Both the position numbers and the translations under genes were made by a program. From contig RPFO01000131.1 of the NCBI GenBank assembly GCA_009746045.1, positions 1,773,816 through 1,837,815 on the forward strand: a stretch of DNA of 64,000 nucleotides, read 5' to 3'. Positions 1-11,135 of this stretch are shown one piece after another. The notes beneath the pieces were generated by a model. It was not told the DNA's origin. It saw nothing but the letters and a program-made list of their open reading frames with translations, and searched no databases. This DNA is from Mesostigma viride. Lineage: Eukaryota; Streptophyta; Mesostigmatophyceae; Mesostigmatales; Mesostigmataceae. Within the stretch, counting starts at the first letter, position 1, and each line of letters starts with the position of its first letter.

Positions 1-489
1 CCACCGGCGCCAGGCCGAACAACGGGAGGCCACCGACCGCGCTCGCCGCGAGTGCCGATCGAGTCAGTGGTGCTGCGTCGTTTCCCCCATGCACGGAAGC
101 CAGGTGAGACGTCAACTACCCTTGCCGACGAGCTCAAGTGACCAGCTTCTTACCCTCATGAGCCTGGTAGGTGAGGTAGAACTGCGCGGGTGCCACCGCC
201 TTCCCCACTCACGGGACAAGGCGGCTCCCCCACCAGTCCTGCTCACCTTCCCCTACACTGCTGATGAGGACAAGCGGCGGTTCCTTTCTTGTCGCAAGTG
301 GTTGCACGACCTCATCTGCATGGACGCTGGACGACGACCCAGCCGGTGACCCCCGCTCAGCAGCAGCAGCGACGCGACCTGTGGCCGGACTGATACCTCC
401 GCCACAAGCAGGACCCCAGTGTGTTCTGGAGGGGCGGGGACCTGATGATCAACTCCACATGCAAGATATGGACGCCCCCTGCGGGCTAG
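1..489 (+). pseudogene. LINE ORF1 C-terminal fragment (family A), frameshifted
   Basis: This is the 3' part of an L1-like ORF1 protein gene, an RNA-binding chaperone of non-LTR retrotransposons. The readable part (89-349) contains GEVELRGCHRLPHSRDKA and PPVLLTFP, matching the better copies at 3,189-4,551 and 31,203-31,879. The frame is then lost and the expected LTPAQQQQRR and WRGGDLMIN segments appear only in other frames. The TAG at 487-489 is at the same place as in the sister copies. The piece is cut by the left window edge and is surely not functional. The L1-like naming rests on the order of an RRM-like part and a basic C-terminal part, which I recall from the family. Confidence 0.75.
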
Positions 490-955
490 AATAGCCCTAG
501 CTAGCTTGTAATCATTGGTAGTCACTGCCGCCATGGCAGCCATGCCTAGAATGTTTGCCTATAGCCGTGCCACCATACCTACTAGTCACGTGCTGACCCA
601 GCTAGTATATAGGCTAACCCACGGTATACATAACCAGCCATAGCCTTAGCTTAGCCCTTGTTTGTACAGCCATGCTACGTCCTGGCTATGATCAGCTTAC
701 TTGCCCACGCTCCTTGTTATGATACTACCATGCTCATGCACATGGGTCTTATTGCACCCACAGAACTTGCCGGATCGTCTATCGTGTCCCATTGCAGCTG
801 TGGCATGCCTCTGGCATGAAGGAGAAAGGGGGTCCGCTCTGCCCTTTCTTGCTGTTGTGCACATATACAGGGATTAAAAAAAGCACTCCGGTGCTCCGTG
901 ACTCCCCAACGGGAGCACAAGTTTAATTAGTTAATTAATTAATTAATTAATTACC
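490..955 (+). repeat. LINE family A 3' UTR, terminal hairpin and (TTAA)n tail
   Basis: The 3' UTR continues from the ORF1 stop and closely matches 31,880-32,304 and, inverted, 10,303-10,700. It ends with the hairpin CTCCC-CAAC-GGGAG at 902-915 and a TTAA-type microsatellite at about 922-952. This arrangement of hairpin plus short tandem tail is what LINE integration typically leaves at a 3' end. Confidence 0.8.
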
Positions 956-1925
956 GCCGGCCTGTCCGACTTGACTTATGCAGATGATACCACCCTCATC
1001 GAGCGCCCCGAGCACATTCAGACCGGGCTGGGCTGTCTGCATCATTGGAGGCGCGGGCGGTGGTGCTGGAGATTAGCGCACGTCAAAACAGAGGCGATGG
1101 TGGTGCTACCAGTCGCCCGCCGCTCCCGCGGCTGCTAGACGGGACTGAGGTACCGTTCCGTGATCCGATGAAGCGGCTTCAAACTGCTGGGGAGCATATG
1201 CTCCCTCAGTGACACCGCCGACGATGTGGACACCGCGGCATCGGCCTGCTGCCTGGGCTGCAGGCTCGGCTCGCTCAACACCTCCTGGCACTCGAAGGAC
1301 CGGTCGACCTTGGCAAGGACCGCGAGCGCGTGCTCCTCAAGGTCCTGGTCCTCTGACGGTGCTCACATACGGCGCCGAGGCATGGCTGCACACGGACAAG
1401 CTGGTCACCCGGCTGAACGGCACAGTAACCAGGATGCTCCGACAGGTCTTGAACGTACACTGAGGACTTTCCTAGGTCACTCTCGAGAGTCTTTGTATCA
1501 GGGTATGCCTCACATTTCGGATGATATTCAGTTTGGCAGGCTGCGGCAGAATAGCACGTATGTAGGACATCTTGCTAGCGAACCAGTCAGGTGAGACACC
1601 GCCCTTGCTCGGCTTGGCCAGCCAGGCCGGGCGGCATCATTGCACATTCTGACTTGGCCTCAGTGGCCCCAAGGGTCCAAACCCAGAAGGGTTGGTATGT
1701 AGATCGACCAGAAGGGTAGACCAGAAGGGTTCGTAGATACTACTGACAGTCTAGTCCCCCGAAGCGAAAGGGGCGCTTTGCTGAGTAGAGTAGTTAGGGT
1801 TTTCTGACAAGTTAGCTTAGACTTAGCTTAGTTCGGATCGACCGCGGCTTCGCCCCCCTCCATCCATCCAGCAAGGAATATGTGCTACATGATCTCCCAA
1901 CGGAGTCATGTTATAATTTAATTTA
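953..1925 (+). pseudogene. LINE reverse transcriptase 3' fragment (copy RT1)
   Basis: The fragment opens just before the catalytic motif: LTYADDTTLIERPEHIQ is encoded at about 972-1,020. It then runs, through several frameshifts, into a typical post-RT region (LTYGAEAW and LDG-like text at about 1,365-1,460; SLYQGMPHI and VGHLA at about 1,490-1,580). The 3' UTR ends in CTCC-CAAC-GGAG at 1,894-1,905 followed by an AT-rich tail. The palm and fingers upstream of YADD and the endonuclease are missing, so it is a dead 5'-truncated copy. The clade is not assigned. Confidence 0.75.
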
Positions 1926-1956
1926 ATTAGGCTGTCTATCTACCAAAGAAAAGGCC

Positions 1957-2527
1957 TATAGCTGAATTGAGGCATTTTTTTGTACAGTGGCTGTTGCATT
2001 AAATTAATTCTTGCTTTTACAAATAATTAGAAATATTTTCGAGATAGAAATTTTGTTCGAAATATCAAATTTGATACGGACCAAAGGCATACACCCACAG
2101 GCCACAAGTCAGTTTTTAGACCATTCGGAGCACTAATGAGGGAGGAGAAGCATTTGGCACATGCGAGGCCACCAGTGATCGTGCCAAACATGGCTGGACA
2201 CTACAAACTTCACACCATCAGCAGTGCCTGAACCACCTACTGTAGGCATGTCAAGTATGGCCAAATTAAATACCTAATACTGATGATGCCAAGGCATATT
2301 TGCCACCATCATAACGCGGTTCCGCCACGAGCCACGGGCCACGAGGTAGCCATGGCTGATGGCGGAGCTCATAACTTTCACGTTTGGGCCCCCAATTCGG
2401 CCGCGAATATCACAATCGCTTCGTCTTTCTGAGACGCACACGCTGATATATTTTCCCGAAGCTATCACGCAATATTATGTCGAGCAAACGCAACTCGACG
2501 AACCGCAGTTTGGATTAAGCTGCGATG
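1957..2527 (+). repeat. 571-bp direct repeat, copy 1
   Basis: Almost identical to 2,588-3,158; I see only a handful of mismatches. The last part (about 2,335-2,527) is the 5' UTR and first codons of a family B ORF1 (compare 7,560-7,790). The upstream part is AT-rich with no recognised coding content. After 2,527 this copy alone continues about 60 bp further into ORF1-like sequence. Confidence 0.85.
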
Positions 2528-2587
2528 AGCCAAGCAAATACGCCTGCAGCTCCGGCGCTGCAGTTCAGCCTCCCGGCCTCGCAGGCG

Positions 2588-3158
2588 TATAGCTGAATTG
2601 AGGCATTTTTTTGTACAGTGGCTGTTGCATTAAATTAATTCTTGCTTTTACAAATAATTAGAAATATTTTCGAGATAGAAATTTTGTTCAAAATATCAAA
2701 TCTGATACGGACCAAAGGCATACACCCACAGGCCACAAGTCAGTTTTTAGACCATTCGGAGCACTAATGAGGGAGGAGAAGCATTTGGCACATGCGAGGC
2801 CACCAGTGATCGTGCCAAACATGGCTGGACACTACAAACTTCACACCATCAGCAGTGCCTGAACCACCTACTGTAGGCATGTCAAGTATGGCCAAATTAA
2901 ATACCTAATACTGATGATGCCAAGGCATATTTGCCACCATCATAACGCGGTTCCGCCACGAGCCACGGGCCACGAGGTAGCCATGGCTGACGGCGGAGCT
3001 CATAACTTTCACGTTTGGGCCCCCAATTCGGCCGCGAATATCACAATCGCTTCGTCTTTCTGAGACGCACACGCTGATATATTTTCCCGAAGCTATCACG
3101 CAATATTATGTCGAGCAAACGCAACTCGACGAACCGCAGTTTGGATTAAGCTGCGATG
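2588..3158 (+). repeat. 571-bp direct repeat, copy 2
   Basis: Second copy of the 571-bp unit at an offset of 631 bp. Its right edge joins directly to the 3' end of the inverted ORF1 copy at 3,159 onward, so the family B 5' end stops after about a dozen codons. Confidence 0.85.
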
Positions 3159-3188
3159 TCGGAAGTAAAGCTAGGGCTACAAGCTATT

Positions 3189-4551
3189 CTAGCCCGCTGG
3201 GGGCGTCCACATCTTGTGGTTGATCATCAGGTCCCCGCCCCTCCAGTACACCTTGGGCTTCTGGGGGTCCTGCTTGTGGCGGAGGTATTCAGGCCACAGG
3301 TCACGTCGCTGCTGCTGCTGAGCGGGGGTCAGGTCGTCGTCCAGCGTCCAGGTGAGGTCGTGCAACCGCTTGCGACGAGAGAGGAACCGCTGCTTGTCCT
3401 CACGGGAGGGGAAGGTGAGCAGGACTGGTGGGGGAGCCGCCTTGTCCCGTGCATGGGGAAGGCGGTGGCACCCACGCAGTTCTACCTCACCTACCAGGCC
3501 CATGAGGGTAAGGAGCTGGTCCTTAAGCTCGTCGGCAAGGGAGGTTGACGTCTCACCTGGCTTCTGCGCGAAGCGACGCAGCACCACCCGGCAGTCGCGG
3601 CGGGCGCGGTCGGTGGCCTCCCGTTGTTGAGCCTGGCGAAGGTCTTCAAGCTCCTGGAGCTTCGTAGCGATGGCGTCGGTGGTGGAGGCGGTCGCTGTCC
3701 GCAGCAGGTCCGCATAGGAGAGGGGCGGGAGGTCACCAGCATCCAGCCGGGGTGGCTGGGATGCGATGGTGGCCGTCTGCTCCGCTATCTTTGGGACCTG
3801 TGAGGCAAGGGCCTCGGTGTGGGCGGTGATGGCCTCAAGCTTCTTCATGAGCACGCCGCACTTGCCCTCCACCTGGTTAAGGCGAGAGACAAGTGCAGCG
3901 TGCGTCTCGGATGCCTGCGCCGCGGTGTGCAGCGTCGTGAACTGGGGCTGAAGCTTGTGGACGACCTTGGTCTCCACATTGGAGACCCGGGCCTCCACCG
4001 TGTTGAGCGTCGTGTTCAGCGAGGTCAGCTTCTCGGCCAACGGCCAGGTCACGTGCTCCTCCAGCACTGCTCGGATGTCATCCTTGCAGAGGGAGGAAGC
4101 CGAGGTGGCTGTCGGCCGCGCAGGCTGGGCTGGGGCGCGGATCTTGGCATCGATTTTGGCCATAGGTAGCTGGAAGTGGCTGCACAGGATGGCGAGGCGG
4201 TGGTTGAGCTCTCCCAGGGTAAAGAACCTCGCCAGGTGCTCGTCGGGGACGGGCCCCATGGCCCCATGGAGCTTGCGTTCCTGTGCATGCCAAGAAACGC
4301 ACTATTTCGGCGCATTCTTCTGTGGACAGCTCTAGCCAGCGCTGAAAAGAGAAGCGTTCGTAATCAGGTAGGTACCTGCGCCATTTGTGTTCGTGGCAGG
4401 GTTTCTTGGGCTCGGGCGAGGCGCTTGGCGATGGGTTTGCTGGCGGTGGATTTGCGAGCCCAGCCGGCTGGGCAAGGACGATGGCGAGTGGGTTGGGCTG
4501 GGAGCCGGAAAGCTCCTTTTCCAAACCCCGTTTTGCTTTTGGGGTCGTCAT
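3189..4551 (-). pseudogene. LINE ORF1 protein, family A, near full length with one frameshift
   Basis: The protein starts at the ATG at 4,551 (MTTPKAKRGLEKE), passes a Pro/Ala/Ser-rich segment, then YERFSFQRWLELS. After a frameshift near 4,255-4,290 it continues as a 356-residue frame: a long heptad-like coiled-coil region (about 3,700-4,060), then an RRM-like core (RVVLRRFAQKPGETSTSLAD, RLPHARDKA, PPPVLLTF) and the C-terminal part (LTPAQQQQRRDLWPEY, VYWRGGDLMINHKMW). With one base removed it would be 453 residues, against 456 for family B. The shift lies beside a 9-bp microduplication (GGCCCCATG twice). Neither endonuclease nor reverse transcriptase follows. Its 3' UTR is cut after about 30 bp by the 571-bp repeat. 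Role by family: nucleic-acid chaperone of the retrotransposon RNP. Confidence 0.8.
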
Positions 4552-4722
4552 AGCTGCTTGTCACGTGAGTAACTTTGGCAATACTGCGTTTCAGCCGTAA
4601 CCGATTATACTGGCATGTGCGTCTGAAAAAAGCGCATCGAATGCAAGTGGTCTGACCGAATTTGGGGCTCAGACGCAAAAGATCTGAGCTCCGCCGTCAG
4701 CCATACCGCCGTCAGCCATTTT
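4552..4722 (-). promoter_or_regulatory. LINE family A 5' UTR
   Basis: Conserved leader upstream of the ORF1 ATG, also found at 32,900-33,090. It begins with two tandem copies of ATGGCTGACGGCG and continues with a GTCTGAGCCCCAAATTCGG-like block that family B shares. An internal promoter is expected for LINEs but is inferred here. Confidence 0.5.
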
Positions 4723-5960
4723 CGTCACTTGTCTCAATGCACATGATACATGGGTTGCCACAAATTACACATGATACATGGGTTGCCACTGCTCAGCAGT
4801 GCTTGGGAACACTGGATGTGTAAACCGGGCCGGGTTCACGAGGAGCTAGATTACCTATGCATTATACCCTAAAAAACAACGCCAAATGAAATGGAAAGAT
4901 GAAAAAAGCAAAAGAAGTAAGATGGCTATGCTTCCATGCAAGCAGGTCCTGGGCATCTCCATGTTTCTTGTATGCATGAGGAGCACACAAGAAGAGGGTT
5001 GACTTTGCATGGCGAGCAAAACAAGAAATAGTGGCTAGATCTGGCCAGAAAACCACTTGTTTCGAGATGCTTTGAGCAAGAAAAAACATCGCATTATCAA
5101 GCTTATCATATTTACAAACAATGCCAAGCACTACGTCACTGCTTTCGATGAAGCATAAGCTAATAGCAGACAAATCTGGTCCAAAATCTGCATGTCGTAG
5201 TGGTATTCCCCAACCATCACGAGCAAATAATGCGTAGAGGCAGTAAAGCAACCAAAAGACAAGCAGAAAACCTCCATTACAGGTCTACGATTATTTTACA
5301 ATCCACCCAACAACTTGATACAGTACAATGAACACGTGAACAGGATAGCACGTACCAGATCAAAACCGCATATTACCTTTCTTGAAGGAGCCAGCATGCC
5401 CACCTGATGGACGTAGCTGCGAGCCTTTCCTGGCCGTCGTCGCTTATAAATCATGTAAGGAATAACGTGAAACATCTATCCGCGTTCAAATGTAGGGGCA
5501 TTTCCCGCCTATCAACAGTTAGCACATGCACGGTCGCCACCTGGTTGCTGAAACGAGGTTGCCGCATCGAGCAGAAGGTCGAGACATATCTGCGCACATC
5601 CAAACGTTGCCTGGCCAAGGATATAAGCTTTTCACGACCTAAGGATCATGCCTACAGATTGAAGATGTAAAGCGGCCATGCTCTCGTACCAGTCAGTTTT
5701 CTGTATGAACTAAATTAATATTCGGCGCATGGCTGCCCAAGAGGCAAGGGCAGAGACCTAAACAGCATGGAGGGTTGCCAACTTGGGTTGCCAACTTGCC
5801 ATGCTACAGTGTAGCTTGCTTGTAAGATCCTTGTGTCTCACGGTCGCCAAATGTCAACCAGTGGATGGTTTCCGTAGTGTTTCTAAGTTCCCTTGCATTC
5901 CCGCCTTGGTTCCCGCACGAAAAATTTGGCTGCCGGACGTCGGATGAGCGCGAAAACCCC
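4723..5960. other. No recognised gene
   Basis: There is a short tandem duplication (ACATGATACATGGGTTGCCA, about 4,740-4,790). An open stretch on the minus strand (4,862-5,251) and one on the plus strand (5,407-5,670) show no motif I recognise and no good splice or start context. I call nothing here. Confidence 0.5.
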
Positions 5961-6265
5961 ATTATACGCGCGCTTATACGTGTTATTCGCCTATCATACG
6001 TAAAAATATGCAAATCGTATAAAACGGATAAAAATTATACGCTCGACCTTGTATAACGCGTATTATACCGTATTATACCGTATAATACGCCATATAATGG
6101 AACACTGCCAGTGTGAGATCATACGCCGTATAATACGGTATAATACGGTATAATACGTTATGCGCTGGTTTTTAGCGTATAATTTTTCATACGTAATACG
6201 TTTTAGCGCATAATGACGCATAATGACGTATAATACCGTATAATGCCGTATTTTCCGCGGTTTTT
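5960..6265. repeat. Degenerate GTATAATACG palindromic array
   Basis: Many overlapping copies of TATAATACGGTATAAT-like text, each a near-palindrome around TATA. A shorter relative lies at 9,945-10,035. Confidence 0.6.
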
Positions 6266-7280
6266 TTACGTTTTGCGCGGCTAGGATGCCAGAACGACAG
6301 GGCAATTCGATTTGAAGCCACAGATTTCGTATCTCTACTAAGTACTGACCCGTCTGAACTTTCACAATTCGACGCGATCTTATTTTGAAATTGTGGTGCA
6401 CAGTGCGCGCACCGTGCGGAGGTGGCCATGGCGACGTGCGTTCCGTTAAAATATGGCTAATCCGGCGGGCGACAGGCGAAAAAATTAAGCCGATGGTTAA
6501 AAGTGATGTTCAATTATGATGTTTCATAGCAAGATCTGCACTATTTGCAAATTCGCCGCCTTTGTTGGTACAGATTTGCACGGGGGTCTCATCCAACCAT
6601 TTGGCCGCGATGAATAATCTAGCATGTGTGCCTGCGACGGTAGAACTCGATATTCGTGGGTTATTTTGATGCCGCAAGAGCCGTTTAGTAACGGACACCA
6701 TGAAAATAACCTAAGCATCTTTGATCTGCGGCCATTTCCTGTCATTTCTAAAATGATTTCGTTCAGGCCAGTGCGCGATCCGCGGTTAATCCATCCATGG
6801 CTGGCTGGCTTTTCTTGCGCGCCTGGGTAGGAAATAATGCCGGCCGTGGTACGTTGATTTGCCGCATGTCACCGCCCAGTCTGTTTGCGCTCTTAATGAA
6901 CCTGGCATGAAACTTTTTGCGCCGTTTCTGGGTTTTTCTTGCTATTTTGTTCTCCACTTGTTGCAGTTGTGCTATCAGATTTTCCGCAGCTTTCAATGGT
7001 TTTCCTTACGCTGCGTATGCCATGCTTCCTAAAGCTACCCAGAATTGATCGGGCAGTTATCTGGCTTTGCTACGCTTCCTGTATGGAGGTTTTCACACGG
7101 TAGACATTCTATATTGCGTAGTCAAGGACCCTAGCTGCCTGGGAGCGGCATCACCGTTGCAAGGAGCTGGCGAGCTCATAGACGCCTGTCATGCTCTTCA
7201 GCCTGCTGGAAAACAAGGTTGTTGTATGGAAGGTGAGAATATGTGAGTTACTTATCACATCCCCACCTGTTTAGCCTCCG
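6266..7280. other. No recognised gene
   Basis: Mixed sequence without a coding region I can support. The far right end is probably the body of the truncated element whose 3' terminus follows. Confidence 0.4.
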
Positions 7281-7348
7281 TGGTCCCCCAACGGGGACAC
7301 GAGATTAATTAATATTAATTAATTAATTCAGTTAATTAATTAATTAAT
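7281..7348 (+). repeat. LINE-type 3' terminus (GTCCCC-CAAC-GGGGAC) with TTAA tail
   Basis: A 6-bp perfect stem (7,283-7,288 with 7,293-7,298) closes the same CAAC loop seen at the ends of the other LINE copies and is followed by an ATTA/TTAA tract. The element upstream is too short or diverged to identify. Confidence 0.65.
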
Positions 7349-7707
7349 GCACACCACGAGTCACACACCTGTAGTCACATGCAGCTCGGTATATTCACAT
7401 AGCATCGCACCATGCAAACATACTACATGCATTAATTGTATACTACTGTAGTGTTTGCGTGCATGCACAGCCACATATATATATTAAATGTGATGTATAG
7501 TTAGTTCCATCCATGAGTGTATAGTTAGGTCCATCCATGAGCCACGAGCCACGAGTCTACGAGCCACGAGCCACGAGGTAGCCATGGCTGTCGGAGCTCA
7601 TAACTTTCACGTTTGAGCGCCGAATTCAGCTGTGAATATCACAATCGCTTCGTCTTTCTAAGACGCACATGCTGATATAATTTTCCGACGCTATTACGCA
7701 ATATACG

Positions 7708-9077
7708 ATGAGCAAACGCCTCTCGACGCAACGCAGCCTGGCGGCTGCGCTTAGCAATGAAAATACGTCTGCAGCCTCGGCTGCAGCTTCGCCAACCGGC
7801 CCAGATGGCAACGGTGACACTAGTAGTGCACTGGTGCTCGCCCAGCCTTCCGGGCTCGCCTCGCCATCAGCATCGCCTGAACCTAAGCGCAGTCGCTCTG
7901 CTGAGCCGCCCTGGGAAGAGCGCTCCTTTGACATCAACAGCCCCGGCTTCTGGCAACGCAGCGCCGGTTGGTTCATGGAAGACTTGTTTTTCGGCAATCA
8001 CGCCTCGCTTCTAGCCCTGTGCGTGCACCTCACGTCCCACAACCGTGGACGCTGGCCTGGTGATGGCCGGCTTGTCGACCCCGCCGAGGCTCTCCCAATC
8101 ATCCACCGCATGAGTCGCCCCAAGCTCCAACGCTTCGCCCTCTGCTCCCTTGTTGGACGCTCCGAATCCGAGATCTGGACTCCCAAACCGCCCCCCTTCC
8201 CCTCCGAAGCCTCCATCCGCACCCTCCTCAAGGAAGCTTTCGAGCAGCACGTGACCCCTCTTGCAGCAGATGTGGCGGCAATTGGCGGCACGCTGGCTGC
8301 TGAGCTTCCCACCATCCCCACCGCCACCGCCACCCTCCTCGCCTCCACCCCCCCCCCTCCACCGACTCCATCACCGCCCAGCTCCGTGACATCGACCAGC
8401 GCCTCAAGGATAATGCAATCGCTATCGAGGTCTTGCAGAACACAGCAGGCCTCACCGCCCAGGCAGTGAAGGACATTGCCGCCAAGCCAGCCCCGGCGGG
8501 CCTGGCCGGCGATGCTCCTCCCATCACGACCTGGGCGGACATGCTTAAGCAACATACCACCTCCACCACCTCCGCCGTCGCAGCCCAGCTCCAGCGGCAG
8601 ACGCTTGACCTCCGCGAGGAGGCCGAGCTCGACAAGCGCAGCCTCAACGCCATACTCAAGAACTTGGACATGGAAGAAGGTGAGAATTCCGAGAAGCTTG
8701 CACGTGCGTTTGAGAGCAAAATCCTTGCACGCATGGGCCTTCTTGGTGAGATCAAGCTGACCGCCCACCGCCTCCCCCGCGCGCGGGGTAAGGCAGGGGC
8801 GCCTCCGCTTCTTCTCATCTTTGATAGCCCAGCGGACAAGATTTCGTTTCTCAGACGCCGCAAGCGGCTCGCGAATACTCCCTTCACCGTGGACGACGAC
8901 TTGACCCTGGCACAGCAACAACGGCGACGGGAGCTATGGCCGACCTACACCCAGCTCCGGCAGACCAAGGCGGGCCAGCCGGTGTACTGGAAGGGGGCGG
9001 CCATCTACGTCGGCCACAAGCCCTGGCAAGCGACCCCCTCGACCACCGCGGCCCCAGCAACTCCAGCCCCAGCCTAG
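7708..9077 (+). CDS. LINE ORF1 protein, family B (one-base break in a C10 run)
   Basis: Starts at ATG 7,708 (MSKRLSTQRSLAAALSNEN) after a conserved 5' UTR (about 7,555-7,707). An Ala/Ser/Pro-rich head is followed by EPPWEERSFDINSPGFW and a helical region, then a heptad-like coiled coil (DSITAQLRDIDQRLKDNA, about 8,362-8,415). Next come the RRM-like core (SLNAILKNLDMEEGENSE, KLTAHRLPRARGKAGAPP) and the C-terminal part (DDDLTLAQQQRRRELWP, PVYWKGAAIYVGHKPW). The two frames join if one C is added to the C10 run at 8,348-8,357, giving 456 residues. The break may therefore be a sequencing undercall. The gene is followed directly by a 3' UTR and tail with no endonuclease or reverse transcriptase, so the element encodes ORF1 only. 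Confidence 0.8.
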
Positions 9078-9515
9078 GGGAATACAGCAGTAGTGTAGAA
9101 TAGTTAGACAGTGGCCTTGTACATGCCCGCCTACTACAGGCACTATACCAGCTGAGGCCTAGCCTTTTTAGTCATGTACATGTGTGCCTATGATGAGCCA
9201 CACTCCAGACGATGCCTAGCCTTATTTAGTAATGTTGTGCCCATGCAGGGAGTCACTCTCTGCTGAGAAGCCATGCCATAGCTCCTGTATAGCCATGATG
9301 ATCTTCCCCCACATGCCACGCTCCCCCTTAACTGGGCATAGCGCGATACATCATGAGGGTGCAGGTGCCTTGGTGCACCTAGAGCAGGGGTAGCTTACAT
9401 TCCCACCCTTGCATGAAGTAGCCTAGAATGTATTAAAAGCCATATGCCCCTTCTCAGGGCTATGTGCTACATCTACTCCCAACGGAGTGATGTTGATAAT
9501 TAATTAATTAATTAA
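9078..9515 (+). repeat. LINE family B 3' UTR, hairpin and (TTAA)n tail
   Basis: The 3' UTR ends with ACTCC-CAAC-GGAGT at 9,475-9,488, then (ATTA)n. The last 40 bp closely match the 3' ends of the reverse-transcriptase fragments at 1,880-1,925 and (inverted) 30,118-30,160. A second copy of this UTR lies at 10,786-11,042. Confidence 0.75.
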
Positions 9516-10074
9516 TAGTTAGTTGTACCTTGTGCCGCTGGCGTGATCCTTGGATGTCTGTGTCAGATTACTATTAATTTCTTCAGGGTTATTCTCCCAG
9601 TTCTCGGGTTTTTCCTTATGTTGCATGCCTATCTCACCTCCGTAATCTATCATTCTCAATGAATATATATATTAAAATATATAATTACTTGCATCAAAGT
9701 GAAGGCACCCAAGTAAACATAACCAATATAAAGCCACATATATACACACATACACACAATTATGCATGCGCACGTTTACATTCTCAGTATTACATGCAAT
9801 ACATCGATCGTGTCCACAATGTCCACCGTATAGAGTATAGCCGAGGGTAGGGCAACCTTGGATTATGTCCAAAACAGTGTTAAAAACATGTGGATTGATG
9901 GTGGGTGTCTTAAAATGTGTAAAATCAGAGTATTCTGAGTGTGTCCGTACGATAACGTATAATATCGTATTATACCGTATCATACCGTATTATACATTAT
10001 ACTCCACCGTGACCGTATAACGCGTATAACGTACGATCTCGTTCTGAACACTGCCTCCAAGGTGCACAGGATTT
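9516..10074. other. No recognised gene; AT-rich with GTATAATACG palindromes
   Basis: AT-rich spacer. A cluster of GTATAATACG-type near-palindromes at 9,945-10,035 resembles the array at 5,960-6,265. I see no coding signal. Confidence 0.5.
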
Positions 10075-10293
10075 AGTTAGGTTAAATAGTGCCGGAACCT
10101 TTTGCCCACTGAGGCAAATCGGTCCGTCACACTATTTTGCCTGGAATAACCACTTCCGAGCACCCAAGTTCAACCCAAGTTCATTCGGCCGAGTGAACTT
10201 GGGTGCTCGGAAGTGGTTATTCCAGGCAAAATAGTGTGACGGACCGCGATTTGCCTCAGTGGGCAAAAGGTTCCGGCACTATTTAACCTAACT
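10075..10293. mobile_element. Foldback/MITE-like inverted repeat, 219 bp
   Basis: Arms of about 100 bp (10,075-10,175 and 10,195-10,293) are nearly perfect reverse complements around a short GC-rich centre, with outer ends AGTTAGGTTAAATAG. There is one extra tandem ACCCAAGTTCA in the left arm. No clear target duplication and no coding capacity, so the superfamily is unknown. Confidence 0.75.
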
Positions 10294-10302
10294 TATGTCC
10301 GA

Positions 10303-10785
10303 TTAATTAGTTAATTTATTAAACTCGTGCTCCCGTTGGGGAGTCACGGAGCACCGGAATGCTTTTAATCCCTGTATGTGCACAACAGGAAGAAACGGCC
10401 GAGACCCCCTTTCTCCTTCATGCCAGAGGCATGCCACAGCAGCAATCGGACACGATAGACGATCTGGCAAGTTCTGTGGGTGCAATAGACCCGCGTGAGC
10501 ATATCATGACAAGGAGCGAGGGCAAGTAATTAGCGAAGTATAGCCAGGGCGTAGCATGGCTGGCTGTACAAGGGCTAAGCTAATGCTATGGTTGGTTGTG
10601 TGCCGTGCGTTAGCGGTGCACGTGACTAGGTATGGTGGCAAGGCTTGGCAAACATTCTATGCATGGCTGCCATGGCGCGGCAGTGACTACCAAGGATGAC
10701 AAGCTATGGCTATTCTAGCCCGCAGGGGGCGTCCACATCTTGTGGTTGATCATCAGGTCCCCGCCTCTCCAGTACACCTTGGGTC
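10303..10785 (-). pseudogene. LINE family A 3' end (last ORF1 codons and 3' UTR)
   Basis: Reading on the minus strand, the last 25 or so ORF1 codons (VYWRGGDLMINHKMW-type text, with Trp-Arg-Gly-Gly as in sister copies) end at about 10,712. A 3' UTR follows, with the hairpin at 10,330-10,343 and a TTAA-type tail. It is 5'-truncated. Confidence 0.75.
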
Positions 10786-11042
10786 TAGCCATTGCCTAGC
10801 CATAATAATCTTCCACCCCATGCCAGGCCTTTGAGCTCTGATACATCATGGTGACCAGTGCAGGTGCACCTTATGCACCCAAAGTAGGTGGCGGTTTACA
10901 TCCCCCCCACCTGCAGGTTGTAGCTCAGAATGTATTACAAACCATACGCCCCCTCTCAGGGCTATGTGTTACATACAATCCCAACGGAGTTTCGTTCTTA
11001 ATTAATTAATTAATTAATTAATTAATTAATTAATTAATTAAT
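10786..11042 (+). repeat. LINE family B 3' UTR fragment with TTAA tail
   Basis: Matches 9,290-9,515, including the CTCAGGGCTATGTG stretch, and ends in a clean TTAA array (about 10,999-11,042). The stem of the terminal hairpin is weakened here. Confidence 0.7.
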
Positions 11043-11135
11043 TGGGCTTCTGGGGGTCCTGCTTGTGGCGGAGGTATTCCGGCCACAGGTCGCGTCGCTG
11101 CTGCTGCTGAGCGGGGGTCAGGTCGTCGTCCATGT
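11043..11135 (-). pseudogene. LINE ORF1 (family A) internal fragment
   Basis: Encodes LDDDLTPAQQQQRRDLWPEY and HKQDPQKP on the minus strand, abutting the TTAA tail of the previous element. Only about 30 codons remain. Confidence 0.75.

Noticed and set aside
4862-5251. 129-codon minus-strand frame
   Set aside because: The apparent start is not an ATG, composition is AT-rich and I recognise no domain. It could be a relic but cannot be supported.
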